NCBI GenBank assembly: GCA_028098005.1
Contig: JAOHFM010000053.1
Coordinates: 1-9,104 of the forward strand
Reading direction: 5' to 3'
From: Psychrosphaera sp.
GTDB lineage: Bacteria > Pseudomonadota > Gammaproteobacteria > Enterobacterales > Alteromonadaceae
Length of the DNA: 9,104 bases
The stretch's first letter is position 1. Each line of letters starts with the position of its first letter. The notes beneath the pieces were generated by a model, which saw nothing but the letters and a program-made list of their open reading frames with translations, did not search any database and was not told the origin of the DNA. Positions 1 to 6,841 of this stretch are shown here, in pieces. A program made the translations under genes and the position numbers.

Positions 1-55
1 AACACAAAGCGTACTATAGTCATATAGTTGCTTCTATATTAGGAAATTAGATTTA

Positions 56-760
56 ATGTCTGCACATCAGATCACTGCCGAAGTCGTGTCAATTGAAGCT
101 GTCACGGATTATGTAAAAATTGTAAAGATGAAGCCGTTAGAGCCAGCTCAGTTTTTAGCGGGTCAATATCTGCAAGTTGTTTTGTCAGATGACGACAAGC
201 GTATTTTCTCAATTGCCTCGAGCCCTACTTCTGAGTATATAGAGCTCCATATTGGCGCAGGCCCAGGTGATGCTTATCCACAAGGCGCCCTTGATCACTT
301 AGCCAAAAACAAAACGGTAACGCTAGAAATTGGATTAGGTCATGCACACCTTAATTCTGCATCTGAGCGTCCAATTGTATTAATGGCCGGTGGCACAGGG
401 TTTTCATATGTAAAATCAATTGCTGACTATTTAGCAGAAACAAAACCTTTTCATACGGTTCTTCTCTATTGGGGAGCAAAAGATGAAGAGGCGTTATATG
501 CATCTGAGTATCTAGCTGACTGGGCTAAAAAGTACCCTCATTATCAATATATCCCGGTAGTAGAAAACGCCGACGATAATTGGATAGGTAAAGTGGGTTA
601 TGTCCACCAAGCTGTGATGGAAGACATTGTTAGCCTAGAACCCTATGATATTTACTTAGCGGGGCCATTTAAAATGGCTGGGATCGCCAGGGAAGACTTT
701 ATAAATCAAAAAGGCGCGTTAAAAGAGCATATGTTTGCAGATGCTTTTGCGTTTATCTAA
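56..760 (+). CDS. fre: NAD(P)H-flavin reductase (Fre/LuxG family)
   Basis: A 234-residue cytoplasmic enzyme of the ferredoxin-NADP reductase superfamily. Family members use NADH or NADPH to reduce free FMN, FAD or riboflavin, supplying reduced flavin to other enzymes and to ferric iron reduction. Seen in the sequence: an N-terminal flavin-binding beta barrel (about residues 1-100) with the RxFSIASSP motif at 49-57, whose Arg and Ser are the usual flavin contacts; a C-terminal nucleotide-binding domain opening with AGGTGFSY at 111-118; the YLAGPFKMAGIAREDF segment, comparable to the AGRFEMAKIAR region of E. coli Fre; and the hallmark C-terminus DAFAFI. Length matches the family (about 233). 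The ATG at 56 follows AGGA at 41-44. A terminator follows directly, so it ends its transcript. In many relatives ubiD lies just upstream; that would be left of this window and cannot be checked here. Confidence 0.95.
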   Translation: MSAHQITAEVVSIEAVTDYVKIVKMKPLEPAQFLAGQYLQVVLSDDDKRIFSIASSPTSEYIELHIGAGPGDAYPQGALDHLAKNKTVTLEIGLGHAHLNSASERPIVLMAGGTGFSYVKSIADYLAETKPFHTVLLYWGAKDEEALYASEYLADWAKKYPHYQYIPVVENADDNWIGKVGYVHQAVMEDIVSLEPYDIYLAGPFKMAGIAREDFINQKGALKEHMFADAFAFI

Positions 761-780
761 CAACAAGAATGTTATAACTG

Positions 781-813
781 AACCCACTCACTAAATTAGT
801 CAGTGGGTTTTTT
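781..813 (+). terminator. Rho-independent terminator of fre
   Basis: An 8-bp perfect stem, AACCCACT (781-788) with AGTGGGTT (802-809), is extended by further A/T-rich pairing inside the loop and followed by a run of six T (808-813). It lies 20 bp after the fre stop codon. There is no matching A-run on the left side, so it appears to work only for rightward transcription. It implies that the acetyltransferase gene starting at 846 has its own promoter or relies on read-through. Confidence 0.88.
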
Positions 814-845
814 AATTTAATATCAATTGAAAGGAATGGGCGTTA

Positions 846-1331
846 ATGAACATTGAAATTAGACAAGCCGATTATAACGCAGAAAAAGACGGTACAGACT
901 TAGTGAACTTACTAAATGGATATGCTCAAGACCCAATGGGCGGAGCGGAGCCATTAAGCCAGTTCAGTCAAGACAACTTAGTAGCTTCATTAGCAAAAAC
1001 GCCACATGCTTTCTCAGTGCTCGCTTACGTTGATGGTAAACCAGCAGGATTAATAAACTGCTTTGAAGGCTTTTCGACCTTCGCTTGTAAACCAGTAGTA
1101 AATATTCATGATGTGACGGTTTCTAATGACTTTAGAGGGTTAGGTCTAAGTCAGAAAATGTTAGACGAAGTGGAGAAAATTGCCGCTAGTAAAGGTGCCT
1201 GTAAATTAACACTAGAAGTTTTGGAAGGTAATACCGTTGCGAGAAACTCTTACCTTAAATATGGTTTTAAAGGTTACGAGCTTGATCCAGAAATGGGTAA
1301 AGCTGAGTTTTGGGAAAAGAAACTTAAGTGA
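846..1331 (+). CDS. GNAT-family N-acetyltransferase
   Basis: A 161-residue soluble protein of the GCN5-related N-acetyltransferase fold, which moves an acetyl group from acetyl-CoA to an amine. The acetyl-CoA pyrophosphate loop (motif A, pattern R/Q-x-x-G-x-G/A) is seen as RGLGLS at residues 97-102 after the beta-4 strand VVNIHDVTV (84-92). The motif B region, LEVLEGNTVARNSYLKYGFKGYEL (about 123-145), has the typical 'N-x-x-A-R-x-x-Y-x-K-x-G-F' layout. One GNAT domain spans the whole protein, with no extra domain or signal peptide. AAAGGA at 830-835 is placed well for the ATG at 846. The substrate cannot be read from sequence: the family acts on proteins, antibiotics, polyamines and small metabolites. 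The neighbours (fre behind a terminator, an M16 protease 64 bp downstream) give no clear pathway hint. Confidence 0.9.
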   Translation: MNIEIRQADYNAEKDGTDLVNLLNGYAQDPMGGAEPLSQFSQDNLVASLAKTPHAFSVLAYVDGKPAGLINCFEGFSTFACKPVVNIHDVTVSNDFRGLGLSQKMLDEVEKIAASKGACKLTLEVLEGNTVARNSYLKYGFKGYELDPEMGKAEFWEKKLK

Positions 1332-1348
1332 CATTTTAAGCATAATCG

Positions 1349-1377
1349 TTTAGGTTAATTACTTATCTTTATATAAT
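1349..1377 (+). promoter_or_regulatory. Candidate sigma-70 promoter for the M16 protease
   Basis: A perfect -10 hexamer TATAAT (1372-1377) lies 17 bp after a weak -35 match, TTTAGG (1349-1354, 3 of 6 consensus positions), in the 64-bp gap between the acetyltransferase and the protease. The predicted start (about 1384) would fall inside the protease ribosome binding site, giving a very short leader. This counts against it, and an AT-rich spacer can produce such a box by chance. Confidence 0.28.
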
Positions 1378-1395
1378 GAAAAAGGAGTTACTTTC

Positions 1396-4257
1396 ATGAA
1401 AGCATGGAAGATTTCACTAGTTGCAGCCGCCTTACTGTCTGGTTGTGACGTACCATCAAAAAGCCAAAATTCTGAACAGCAAGTGTCATTGCAGGAAGTT
1501 GCTGGTTTTGAAATATTAGATCAAGTCAAAGCGGAGCCAGGCAAAACCGCTATCCCTTATAAAAAATTCAAACTAGAAAATGGCCTGACGGTTATTCTTC
1601 ATCAGGACGATTCCGATCCGTTAGTTCACGTTGATGTAACTTACCACGTAGGTTCTGGCCGTGAAGACATTGGTAAATCTGGCTTCGCCCACTTCTTTGA
1701 ACATATGATGTTCCAAGGCTCTGAAAATGTAGCTGACGAAGAACACTTCAAAATTATCACGGAAGCTGGTGGTACTTTAAATGGCACTACAAATACCGAC
1801 CGTACAAATTATTTTGAAACGGTACCTGCTAATCAGCTAGAAAAAATGCTGTGGTTAGAATCAGACAGAATGGGTTACTTACTAGACGCAGTGACTCAAG
1901 AGAAGTTTGAAGTTCAACGTGAAACGGTAAAAAATGAACGTGGTCAACGAGTTGATAATCGTCCATACGGTAGATTAAATGAGCGTGTATCTGCCGCTTT
2001 ATATCCTGAAGGTCACCCTTACTCTTGGCCTGTTATTGGCTACATGGAAGACTTAAACCGAGTTAATGTAAATGATTTAAAAGCGTTTTTCTTACGCTGG
2101 TATGGCCCAAACAATGCAACTATCACAATTGGTGGTGACATTGATGAAGCCAAAACGCTTGAGTTAGTGAACAAATATTTTGGTACGATTCCAAGAGGCC
2201 CGGAAGTTAAAATGCCTGAGAAGGCGCCAGTAACGTTAGATGCCGATAGATATATTTCGATGGAAGATAACGTTCACTTACCGCTGCTTTACATGTCGTA
2301 TCCTACGGTTCACATTCGCCATGAAGATGAAGCGCCAATGGATATTTTAGCTGAGATTTTAGGCGGCGGAAAAACATCTTTACTATACAAAAACTTAGTT
2401 AAGAATCAGTTTGCGGTTCAAGCATCGGTTAGTCACCCATGTTCAGAGTTAGCCTGTACCTTAAATATGTTTGCTTTACCTAATCCAGCTGCTGGAAAGT
2501 CACTGGCTGATTTAGAAAAAATCATTAGAGATTCTATGGCTGAATTTGAAGCTCGCGGTGTGTTAGATGATGACTTACTTAAAGTAAAAGCAAATATGGA
2601 AGCATCATTCATCTTTGGGTTACAAAGTGTTTCAGGAAAAGTAAGCCAGTTAGCAAGCAATGAGATCTTTACGGGTAACCCAAATTACATTGAAAAAGAC
2701 ATTGCTCGTTACGCAAATGTAACTAAAGCCGATGTAATGCGAGTGTACAAAGAGTACATCAAAGGTAAACATGCGGTTATTATGAGCGTTGTGCCTAAAG
2801 GTAAGCTTGATACTATTGCTCATGAAGACACTTATGTAACGCCAGAGCGCACTATTCCAGAGCTTAAAAACACCACGGCTGATGACTTAAACGTACGTGT
2901 AGCTAAGTCTAATTTTGACAGAAGTAAAATGCCAACAGCCGGTGCAAATAAGCCAGTAGACGTGCCAGAGATGTGGCAAGTTACAACAACTAATGGTTTA
3001 TCGGTTTTAGGTGCTCAAAGCATCGAAACACCAACAACATCCATGCTAATCAAAATCCCTGCTGGTCACTTTTATGAGTCAAAACAGCAAGCTGGTTTAT
3101 CTAATTTATTAGCGTCAATGTTTGCTGAGTCTACAAGCAAGCGTTCTGCCGAAGATATGAGCAATGAGCTTCGTAAACTAGGTAGCAATGTTTATATTAG
3201 TGAAAACAATAATTACATTAACGTTAACGTTAATGCGCTGAGCAAAAACTTAGATAAAACGCTCGCGTTAGTGAATGAAAAGTTAATGAATCCAGCGTTT
3301 GATGAAGCAGAGTTTGCTCGTGTTAAAAATAATGTAATGCAGCAGTTTAATAATGCTAAAAAAGACGCGAGCTATTTAGCATCAACGGCTTATTCACAAA
3401 TCTTATTTGGTGATTCTATAGCGGGAATTCCATCTGACGGTAATGAAGCTACGGTTGCCAACATTACTTTAGCCGACGTTAAAGCGTTTTACGCAAAACA
3501 CATTAAACCAAAAGGCTCGCAGCTGATTGTTGTTTCTGATCTTCCACAAGCAACCATTAGTAAGTCTTTGTCTGCTTTTGCAGATTGGAAGGGCGAAGCG
3601 CCAAAGCTAGAGTTAAATTTACCTACGGTTGAGTTAGATAAAGGTACGGTTTATTTAGTGAATAAAGATAATGCCGCACAATCAGCAATTAGAATTGGTA
3701 AACGTGGTTTAACTCAAGATATCACTGGTGAGTTTTATAAAGCTAGCCTAATGAACTTTGCGTTAGGTGGTGCATTTAACAGTCGTATTAACCTTAACTT
3801 AAGGGAAGACAAAGGTTATACCTATGGCGCTCGCTCTCGCTTTTGGGGTGACAAAAACACCGGTGGTTATACTGCCAGTGCAGAAGTTCGTGCCGATGCA
3901 ACGGATAAGTCGATAGCTGAGTTTGTTAAAGAAATTTCTACATACCAAGCGTCTGGGATTACGCCGGAAGAACTGAACTTTATGCGTTTAGCAATTAACC
4001 AAGGTGATGCATTAAAATATGAAACGCCTCGTGCAAAGTTAGGCTTTTTAGCACAAATTTTAGAACATGATTTAGCACCTACTTTTGTAGATACTAGAAA
4101 TGAAATCGTGGCTGGAATTAGTCAAAAAGAAATTAATGAATTGGCGAAAAAGCATTTAAACATTAACGACATGATTATGGTTGTCGTAGGTGATGCTAAA
4201 GCGTTGAAGCCAAAGTTAGAAGCAATGGACCTTAAAGTGGTTGATTACTCAATCTAA
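1396..4257 (+). CDS. M16-family zinc metalloprotease, lipoprotein, two-unit form
   Basis: A 953-residue insulinase/pitrilysin-type peptidase, predicted to be exported and lipid-anchored in the envelope, where it would degrade peptides. The N-terminus is a short lipoprotein signal with lipobox LSGC, the lipidated Cys being residue 17. The inverted zinc motif HxxEH is intact at 99-103 (HFFEH), and E181 in the KNERGQR segment is the likely third zinc ligand, so the first half should be catalytic. The second half (from about residue 520) repeats the M16 fold without its own HxxEH and carries LRxxKGxTYGA, with R803 and Y810 matching the substrate-contact Arg/Tyr of M16 C-terminal domains. The length fits four M16 subdomains in one chain, normal for marine gammaproteobacterial members. 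AAGGAG at 1382-1387 supports the ATG at 1396. The residue after the lipidated Cys is Asp, which by the E. coli rule keeps lipoproteins in the inner membrane. The physiological substrate is unknown; the gene seems to stand alone. Confidence 0.93.
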   Translation: MKAWKISLVAAALLSGCDVPSKSQNSEQQVSLQEVAGFEILDQVKAEPGKTAIPYKKFKLENGLTVILHQDDSDPLVHVDVTYHVGSGREDIGKSGFAHFFEHMMFQGSENVADEEHFKIITEAGGTLNGTTNTDRTNYFETVPANQLEKMLWLESDRMGYLLDAVTQEKFEVQRETVKNERGQRVDNRPYGRLNERVSAALYPEGHPYSWPVIGYMEDLNRVNVNDLKAFFLRWYGPNNATITIGGDIDEAKTLELVNKYFGTIPRGPEVKMPEKAPVTLDADRYISMEDNVHLPLLYMSYPTVHIRHEDEAPMDILAEILGGGKTSLLYKNLVKNQFAVQASVSHPCSELACTLNMFALPNPAAGKSLADLEKIIRDSMAEFEARGVLDDDLLKVKANMEASFIFGLQSVSGKVSQLASNEIFTGNPNYIEKDIARYANVTKADVMRVYKEYIKGKHAVIMSVVPKGKLDTIAHEDTYVTPERTIPELKNTTADDLNVRVAKSNFDRSKMPTAGANKPVDVPEMWQVTTTNGLSVLGAQSIETPTTSMLIKIPAGHFYESKQQAGLSNLLASMFAESTSKRSAEDMSNELRKLGSNVYISENNNYINVNVNALSKNLDKTLALVNEKLMNPAFDEAEFARVKNNVMQQFNNAKKDASYLASTAYSQILFGDSIAGIPSDGNEATVANITLADVKAFYAKHIKPKGSQLIVVSDLPQATISKSLSAFADWKGEAPKLELNLPTVELDKGTVYLVNKDNAAQSAIRIGKRGLTQDITGEFYKASLMNFALGGAFNSRINLNLREDKGYTYGARSRFWGDKNTGGYTASAEVRADATDKSIAEFVKEISTYQASGITPEELNFMRLAINQGDALKYETPRAKLGFLAQILEHDLAPTFVDTRNEIVAGISQKEINELAKKHLNINDMIMVVVGDAKALKPKLEAMDLKVVDYSI

Positions 4258-4263
4258 TCTTTG

Positions 4264-4298
4264 TTGAACATTGAACATTGAACATTGATCATTGAAAA
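4264..4298. repeat. 7-bp tandem repeat array (TTGAACA)
   Basis: Five head-to-tail heptamers fill this stretch. Three are identical TTGAACA units (4264-4270, 4271-4277, 4278-4284), followed by TTGATCA (4285-4291) and TTGAAAA (4292-4298), each with one change. The array begins six bases after the protease stop codon and ends just before the terminator stem, so it lies in the 3' untranslated region of that gene. It does not touch a reading frame. Confidence 0.85.
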
Positions 4299-4300
4299 CA

Positions 4301-4330
4301 AAAAACCAAGGAATTATCCTTGGTTTTTTT
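4301..4330. terminator. Strong, probably bidirectional terminator between convergent genes
   Basis: A perfect 12-bp stem (4301-4312 with 4317-4328) closes a 4-base loop. The right side carries seven T (4324-4330), terminating rightward transcription from the protease. The left side is an A-run (4301-4305, with more A at 4295-4300), which reads as a U-tract on the minus strand and would terminate leftward transcription of the lipoprotein gene ending at 4377. No other hairpin was seen downstream of either gene. Confidence 0.92.
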
Positions 4331-4376
4331 ATGACTCAAAATAAATTGCGGCGTTATTAATAAACACCAAATGCAA

Positions 4377-4655
4377 TTATTGTTTACTCTTCGCGTTCTT
4401 AATTGACTCTGCACATGCTTTTTCCATCATGCGTTGCGCTCTATCTATAGCCGCTTTGTCATTCGTTGCTTTTGCTTCTGATACGTCAATTTGTGCATTT
4501 TGGCAGCTGTCAGTGCGTTTTTTCTTGAGCTCTTTTTCTTCAATCACTCTTGTTTCTGAATCATAACTTGCTTGCATATTGCTGCAGCCAATTGAAAGAA
4601 TGGCAACGCCAGCACTTAAACTTACTTTTAGTATGGTTGTTAGTGATTTATTCAT
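4377..4655 (-). CDS. Small cysteine-containing lipoprotein, function unknown
   Basis: A 92-residue protein I do not recognise by name. The N-terminus is a clear export signal: Lys near the start, a hydrophobic stretch at about 8-23, then SIGC with Cys24 as probable lipid-attachment site. The lipobox is imperfect because -3 is Ser rather than Leu. The mature part (about 68 residues) is charged and helical, with a basic KELKKKR patch at 41-47. It holds two further cysteines, C51 and C81, spaced 30 residues apart in a predicted helix-turn-helix segment and likely disulfide-bonded in the periplasm. That spacing with Ala-rich helices and a central 'TND' turn recalls the first half of DUF1090 proteins; this is a resemblance only. 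Ser at +2 suggests outer-membrane sorting. AAGGAG (4663-4668) stands 7 bp before the ATG. It lies 36 bp downstream of the DUF4239 gene on the same strand, so co-transcription is likely. Confidence 0.8.
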   Translation of the reverse strand: MNKSLTTILKVSLSAGVAILSIGCSNMQASYDSETRVIEEKELKKKRTDSCQNAQIDVSEAKATNDKAAIDRAQRMMEKACAESIKNAKSKQ

Positions 4656-4691
4656 CGTTCAACTCCTTATGAATAGTATTGTTCAAACCTG

Positions 4692-5453
4692 TTAGTAGGG
4701 CTGTTGCTGCAAATAGAGCAGAGGTGATTGGTCTACTTTAATCAAACCTCGTTTAGGTCTATCTAAATCAATAATGATAAATACAATTAGCGTAATAAGC
4801 AGTGAGACAATCGATATTTGAATCATCATCCGACTACCACTTAAGCCTACAGAATAGCCTAAGGTAGCGACCGTTGACACAAATACGATAAATAACAAGA
4901 TTAAGACGACATCTGGTACGTGCATTTTGATTAATGCGTTACGCGAATTGTATTGTTCAATTAAGCTAATAATGCGAGATGAAAATCCAGTTGATTCAGA
5001 CGCTTTTAATAGCTGTTTATGTAGATCTATAGCGCTTAAATGTAAGATTTCTCTTTCTGACTCGTCAGTAATACTAACTTCACTTAGCTTTACTTTTACT
5101 TCAACATATTGCTTTAGGAGATTAGTTATTTTTTCCGATGTGGGTTCTGGCAGTAACGAGGACTCTATAATTGCGGATTGTATTGAGTTTGCTTCTTCAA
5201 TTACTGCCATACTGCGTACATCATATCTCTCCATTGACATGCTAAAAGTGAAGCCTAGCAATAGAGCCAATAAACCCAAAATAGACGCTTGGATAGAGCC
5301 CGTTAGTGATTTGACTTCATCGGGGGTTTTGCGCTGAACAAATTCACCCAACCTGTAGCCGAACTCGTTAAATAATAAAATACTGAAAAACAATACGACG
5401 GCGATGGTTATACTGCTGTATTGATACAGCCAATTTGTATCTATAGAAGCCAT
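4692..5453 (-). CDS. DUF4239 (bestrophin-like) integral membrane protein
   Basis: A 253-residue inner-membrane protein with four predicted transmembrane helices at about 13-30, 52-72, 180-200 and 208-230. A roughly 105-residue helical, charged domain lies between helices 2 and 3. The segment LLGFTFSMSMERYDVRSMAVIEEANSI (about 65-91) and the C-terminal DLDRPKRGLI (229-238) are typical of the family annotated as DUF4239 or 'bestrophin-like domain' proteins. Whether these proteins conduct ions is not established to my knowledge; the name reflects distant similarity. The ATG at 5453 is preceded by AAAGGA (minus strand, about 5459-5464). The prpF terminator ends only about 12 bp upstream of the start codon, so expression must come from a promoter embedded near that hairpin or from read-through. 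The small lipoprotein gene follows at 36 bp and is its likely partner. Confidence 0.85.
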   Translation of the reverse strand: MASIDTNWLYQYSSITIAVVLFFSILLFNEFGYRLGEFVQRKTPDEVKSLTGSIQASILGLLALLLGFTFSMSMERYDVRSMAVIEEANSIQSAIIESSLLPEPTSEKITNLLKQYVEVKVKLSEVSITDESEREILHLSAIDLHKQLLKASESTGFSSRIISLIEQYNSRNALIKMHVPDVVLILLFIVFVSTVATLGYSVGLSGSRMMIQISIVSLLITLIVFIIIDLDRPKRGLIKVDQSPLLYLQQQPY

Positions 5454-5465
5454 TGTTTTCCTTTA

Positions 5466-5494
5466 AAATGAAAAGGCTAGCAAATGCTAGCCTT
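5466..5494 (-). terminator. Rho-independent terminator of prpF
   Basis: On the minus strand a stem of at least 9 bp, AAGGCTAGC with GCTAGCCTT (5486-5494 and 5473-5481), closes a 4-base loop and is followed by a T-rich tail TTTTCATTTT. It lies 45 bp beyond the prpF stop codon and immediately before the ribosome binding site of the DUF4239 gene. The plus-strand side has no T-run, so it serves leftward transcripts only. Confidence 0.85.
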
Positions 5495-5498
5495 AAAA

Positions 5499-5504
5499 AG
5501 TATA
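5499..5504 (-). promoter_or_regulatory. Candidate -10 box for the DUF4239 gene
   Basis: TATACT (5 of 6 matches to the sigma-70 -10 consensus) on the minus strand. A TTGACG hexamer lies upstream but only 12 bp away, too close for a standard -35; the correctly spaced position has no good match. Transcription from it would begin near 5492, inside the first arm of the prpF terminator, so the new transcript could not fold that hairpin fully. Plausible but weak. Confidence 0.25.
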
Positions 5505-5539
5505 GATGAATTTTAACGTCAATACACGGTTAGTGTGGA

Positions 5540-6733
5540 TTATCGTTGTGGGACACGCACCCAACCTTCCATGAGTACTCTTGCACTACGACTCATGATG
5601 GCTTTTTTTACCTGCCAATTGCCTTCTGTCATTTCAGCTTCTGCACCTACTTTTAAGGTGCCACTTGGATGACCAAAGGTCACAGCTTGTCGGCGTTCGC
5701 CGCCGGCGGCTAGATTTACTAGCGTATTTGGAATTGCAGCCGCTGTGCCAATGGCCACTGCAGCGGTACCCATCATGGCATGATGAAGTTTACCCATAGA
5801 CAAAGCACGCACCGATACATCAATGTCACCTTTAGCAATGTGTTTGCCGCTCGAAGTAACGTAGTCTGCTGGTGGTGCAACAAAAGCCACCTTTGGTGTA
5901 TGTTGGCGCGCAACCGCTTCGCTGATGTTTTGTATTAGGCCCATTTTAACCGCGCCATGTGCACGAATATGCTCGAAGCGACCTAAGGCTGCATCGTCAT
6001 TATTAATGGCGTCTTGCAATTCTGTGCCTGTATAGCCTAAGTCTGCTGCATTTAGGAAAATGGTGGGTATACCGGCATTGATCATAGTGACTTTATAAGT
6101 CTCTGCGGGGAAGTCTCCTATCGCAGGTACTTCTAACTCATCCACTACATTTCCAGTAGGGAACATGGCGCCTTCACCGTCAGCAGGGTCTAAAAATTGC
6201 ACCTCCACTTCGGCTGCAGGAAACGTCACACCATCTAATTCAAAGTCGCCTGTTTCCTGAACTTCACCGTCGGTCATAGGGACTTGAGCAATAATGGTTT
6301 TGCCAATATTAGCTTGCCAAATACGAACCGTTGCGATGCCATCTTTTGGAATTCGAGAGGCGTCAACTAAGCCATTTGAGATTGCAAATGAACCCACTGC
6401 TGCAGTTAGGTTTCCGCAGTTACCGCTCCAGTCTATAAAAGGTTTATCAATTGCCACTTGGCCAAACAGATAATCCACATCGTGTTCAGCTTTGTTACTT
6501 TTGGACAAAATGACGGTTTTACTTGTGCTTGATGTCGCACCGCCCATGCCATCTGTGTGCTTTCCGTATGGATCTGGACTACCTATAACGCGAAGTAAAA
6601 TAGCATCACGCGCTTCGCCTGGCTCTTGAGCCTCTAGAGGCAAATCGTCTAAGCTGAAAAAGACACCTTTACTGGTGCCGCCGCGCATATAAGTGGCTGG
6701 AATTTTTATCTGAGGCAAATGTGTTGAAGACAT
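5540..6733 (-). CDS. prpF: 2-methylaconitate isomerase PrpF, AcnD partner
   Basis: A 397-residue cytoplasmic enzyme of the methylcitrate cycle (propionyl-CoA degradation). PrpF isomerises 2-methylaconitate (trans to cis), letting AcnD replace PrpD. It has the diaminopimelate epimerase-like fold. Visible signatures are MRGGTSKGVFF (16-26), HTDGMGGATSSTSK (59-72) and WSGNCGNLTAAVG (102-114). K72 and C106 in this numbering correspond, one residue offset, to K73 and C107 reported as functionally important in Shewanella oneidensis PrpF. The start at 6733 is chosen over an in-frame ATG 39 bp upstream: AGGAGG is correctly placed just before it, the N-terminus then matches the family, and the extra 13 residues of the longer form would be encoded by the ribosome binding site region. 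It lies 108 bp downstream of acnD, in the usual order, and ends at a clear terminator, so it is the last gene of the prp operon. Confidence 0.95.
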   Translation of the reverse strand: MSSTHLPQIKIPATYMRGGTSKGVFFSLDDLPLEAQEPGEARDAILLRVIGSPDPYGKHTDGMGGATSSTSKTVILSKSNKAEHDVDYLFGQVAIDKPFIDWSGNCGNLTAAVGSFAISNGLVDASRIPKDGIATVRIWQANIGKTIIAQVPMTDGEVQETGDFELDGVTFPAAEVEVQFLDPADGEGAMFPTGNVVDELEVPAIGDFPAETYKVTMINAGIPTIFLNAADLGYTGTELQDAINNDDAALGRFEHIRAHGAVKMGLIQNISEAVARQHTPKVAFVAPPADYVTSSGKHIAKGDIDVSVRALSMGKLHHAMMGTAAVAIGTAAAIPNTLVNLAAGGERRQAVTFGHPSGTLKVGAEAEMTEGNWQVKKAIMSRSARVLMEGWVRVPQR

Positions 6734-6739
6734 TAAATT

Positions 6740-6745
6740 CCTCCT
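6740..6745 (-). promoter_or_regulatory. Ribosome binding site that fixes the prpF start
   Basis: A full AGGAGG on the minus strand, six bases upstream of the ATG at 6733. It is the strongest Shine-Dalgarno match seen in the window and argues against the upstream in-frame ATG at 6772. Confidence 0.85.
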
Positions 6746-6762
6746 TTGTTTTAATGAGATGA

Positions 6763-6789
6763 AAAGCGGCAAGTCAGACTTACCGCTTT
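6763..6789 (-). other. Intercistronic hairpin between acnD and prpF
   Basis: On the minus-strand RNA the arms 6789-6778 and 6774-6763 pair over 12 bp with a single G-U wobble and a 3-base loop. The stem ends in UUUU followed by a pyrimidine-rich stretch. It resembles a weak or partial intrinsic terminator placed about 30 bp before the prpF start. It may attenuate prpF relative to acnD, or stabilise the processed acnD 3' end. The sequence does not decide between these. Confidence 0.7.
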
Positions 6790-6801
6790 GTATTGAATCT
6801 A

Positions 6802-6822
6802 AGCTACAACGTGATTGTAGCT
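6802..6822 (-). other. Second hairpin just after the acnD stop
   Basis: A perfect 8-bp inverted repeat, AGCTACAA (6802-6809) and TTGTAGCT (6815-6822), with a 5-base loop, lies 19 bp beyond the acnD stop codon. There is no T-run on its minus-strand 3' side, so it is not itself a terminator. It stands in tandem with the stronger hairpin at 6763-6789. Confidence 0.6.
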
Positions 6823-6841
6823 AAAACGAGTTGAACCTGGC

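Noticed and set aside
1..55. Promoter for fre with TATATT (35-40) or TATAGT (15-20) as -10
   Set aside because: No -35 element at acceptable spacing is visible within the bases available, and the region is AT-rich, so such boxes are expected by chance.
2433..2660. A 75-codon open frame on the minus strand
   Set aside because: Antisense inside the conserved M16 protease, with no recognisable motif or convincing ribosome binding site.
4258..4300. CRISPR-like array at the heptamer repeats
   Set aside because: Units are only 7 bp and directly adjacent without spacers; this is a simple tandem repeat.
4927..5337. A 136-codon open frame on the plus strand
   Set aside because: It lies wholly antisense within the DUF4239 gene, whose protein has clear family signatures and membrane helices. 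The plus-strand translation is Ser/Leu-rich with no recognisable motif, as expected of a shadow frame.
6770..6772. Upstream in-frame ATG as the prpF start
   Set aside because: The 13 added residues would be encoded across the ribosome binding site and the intercistronic hairpin, and the downstream ATG at 6731-6733 has AGGAGG and the family N-terminus.
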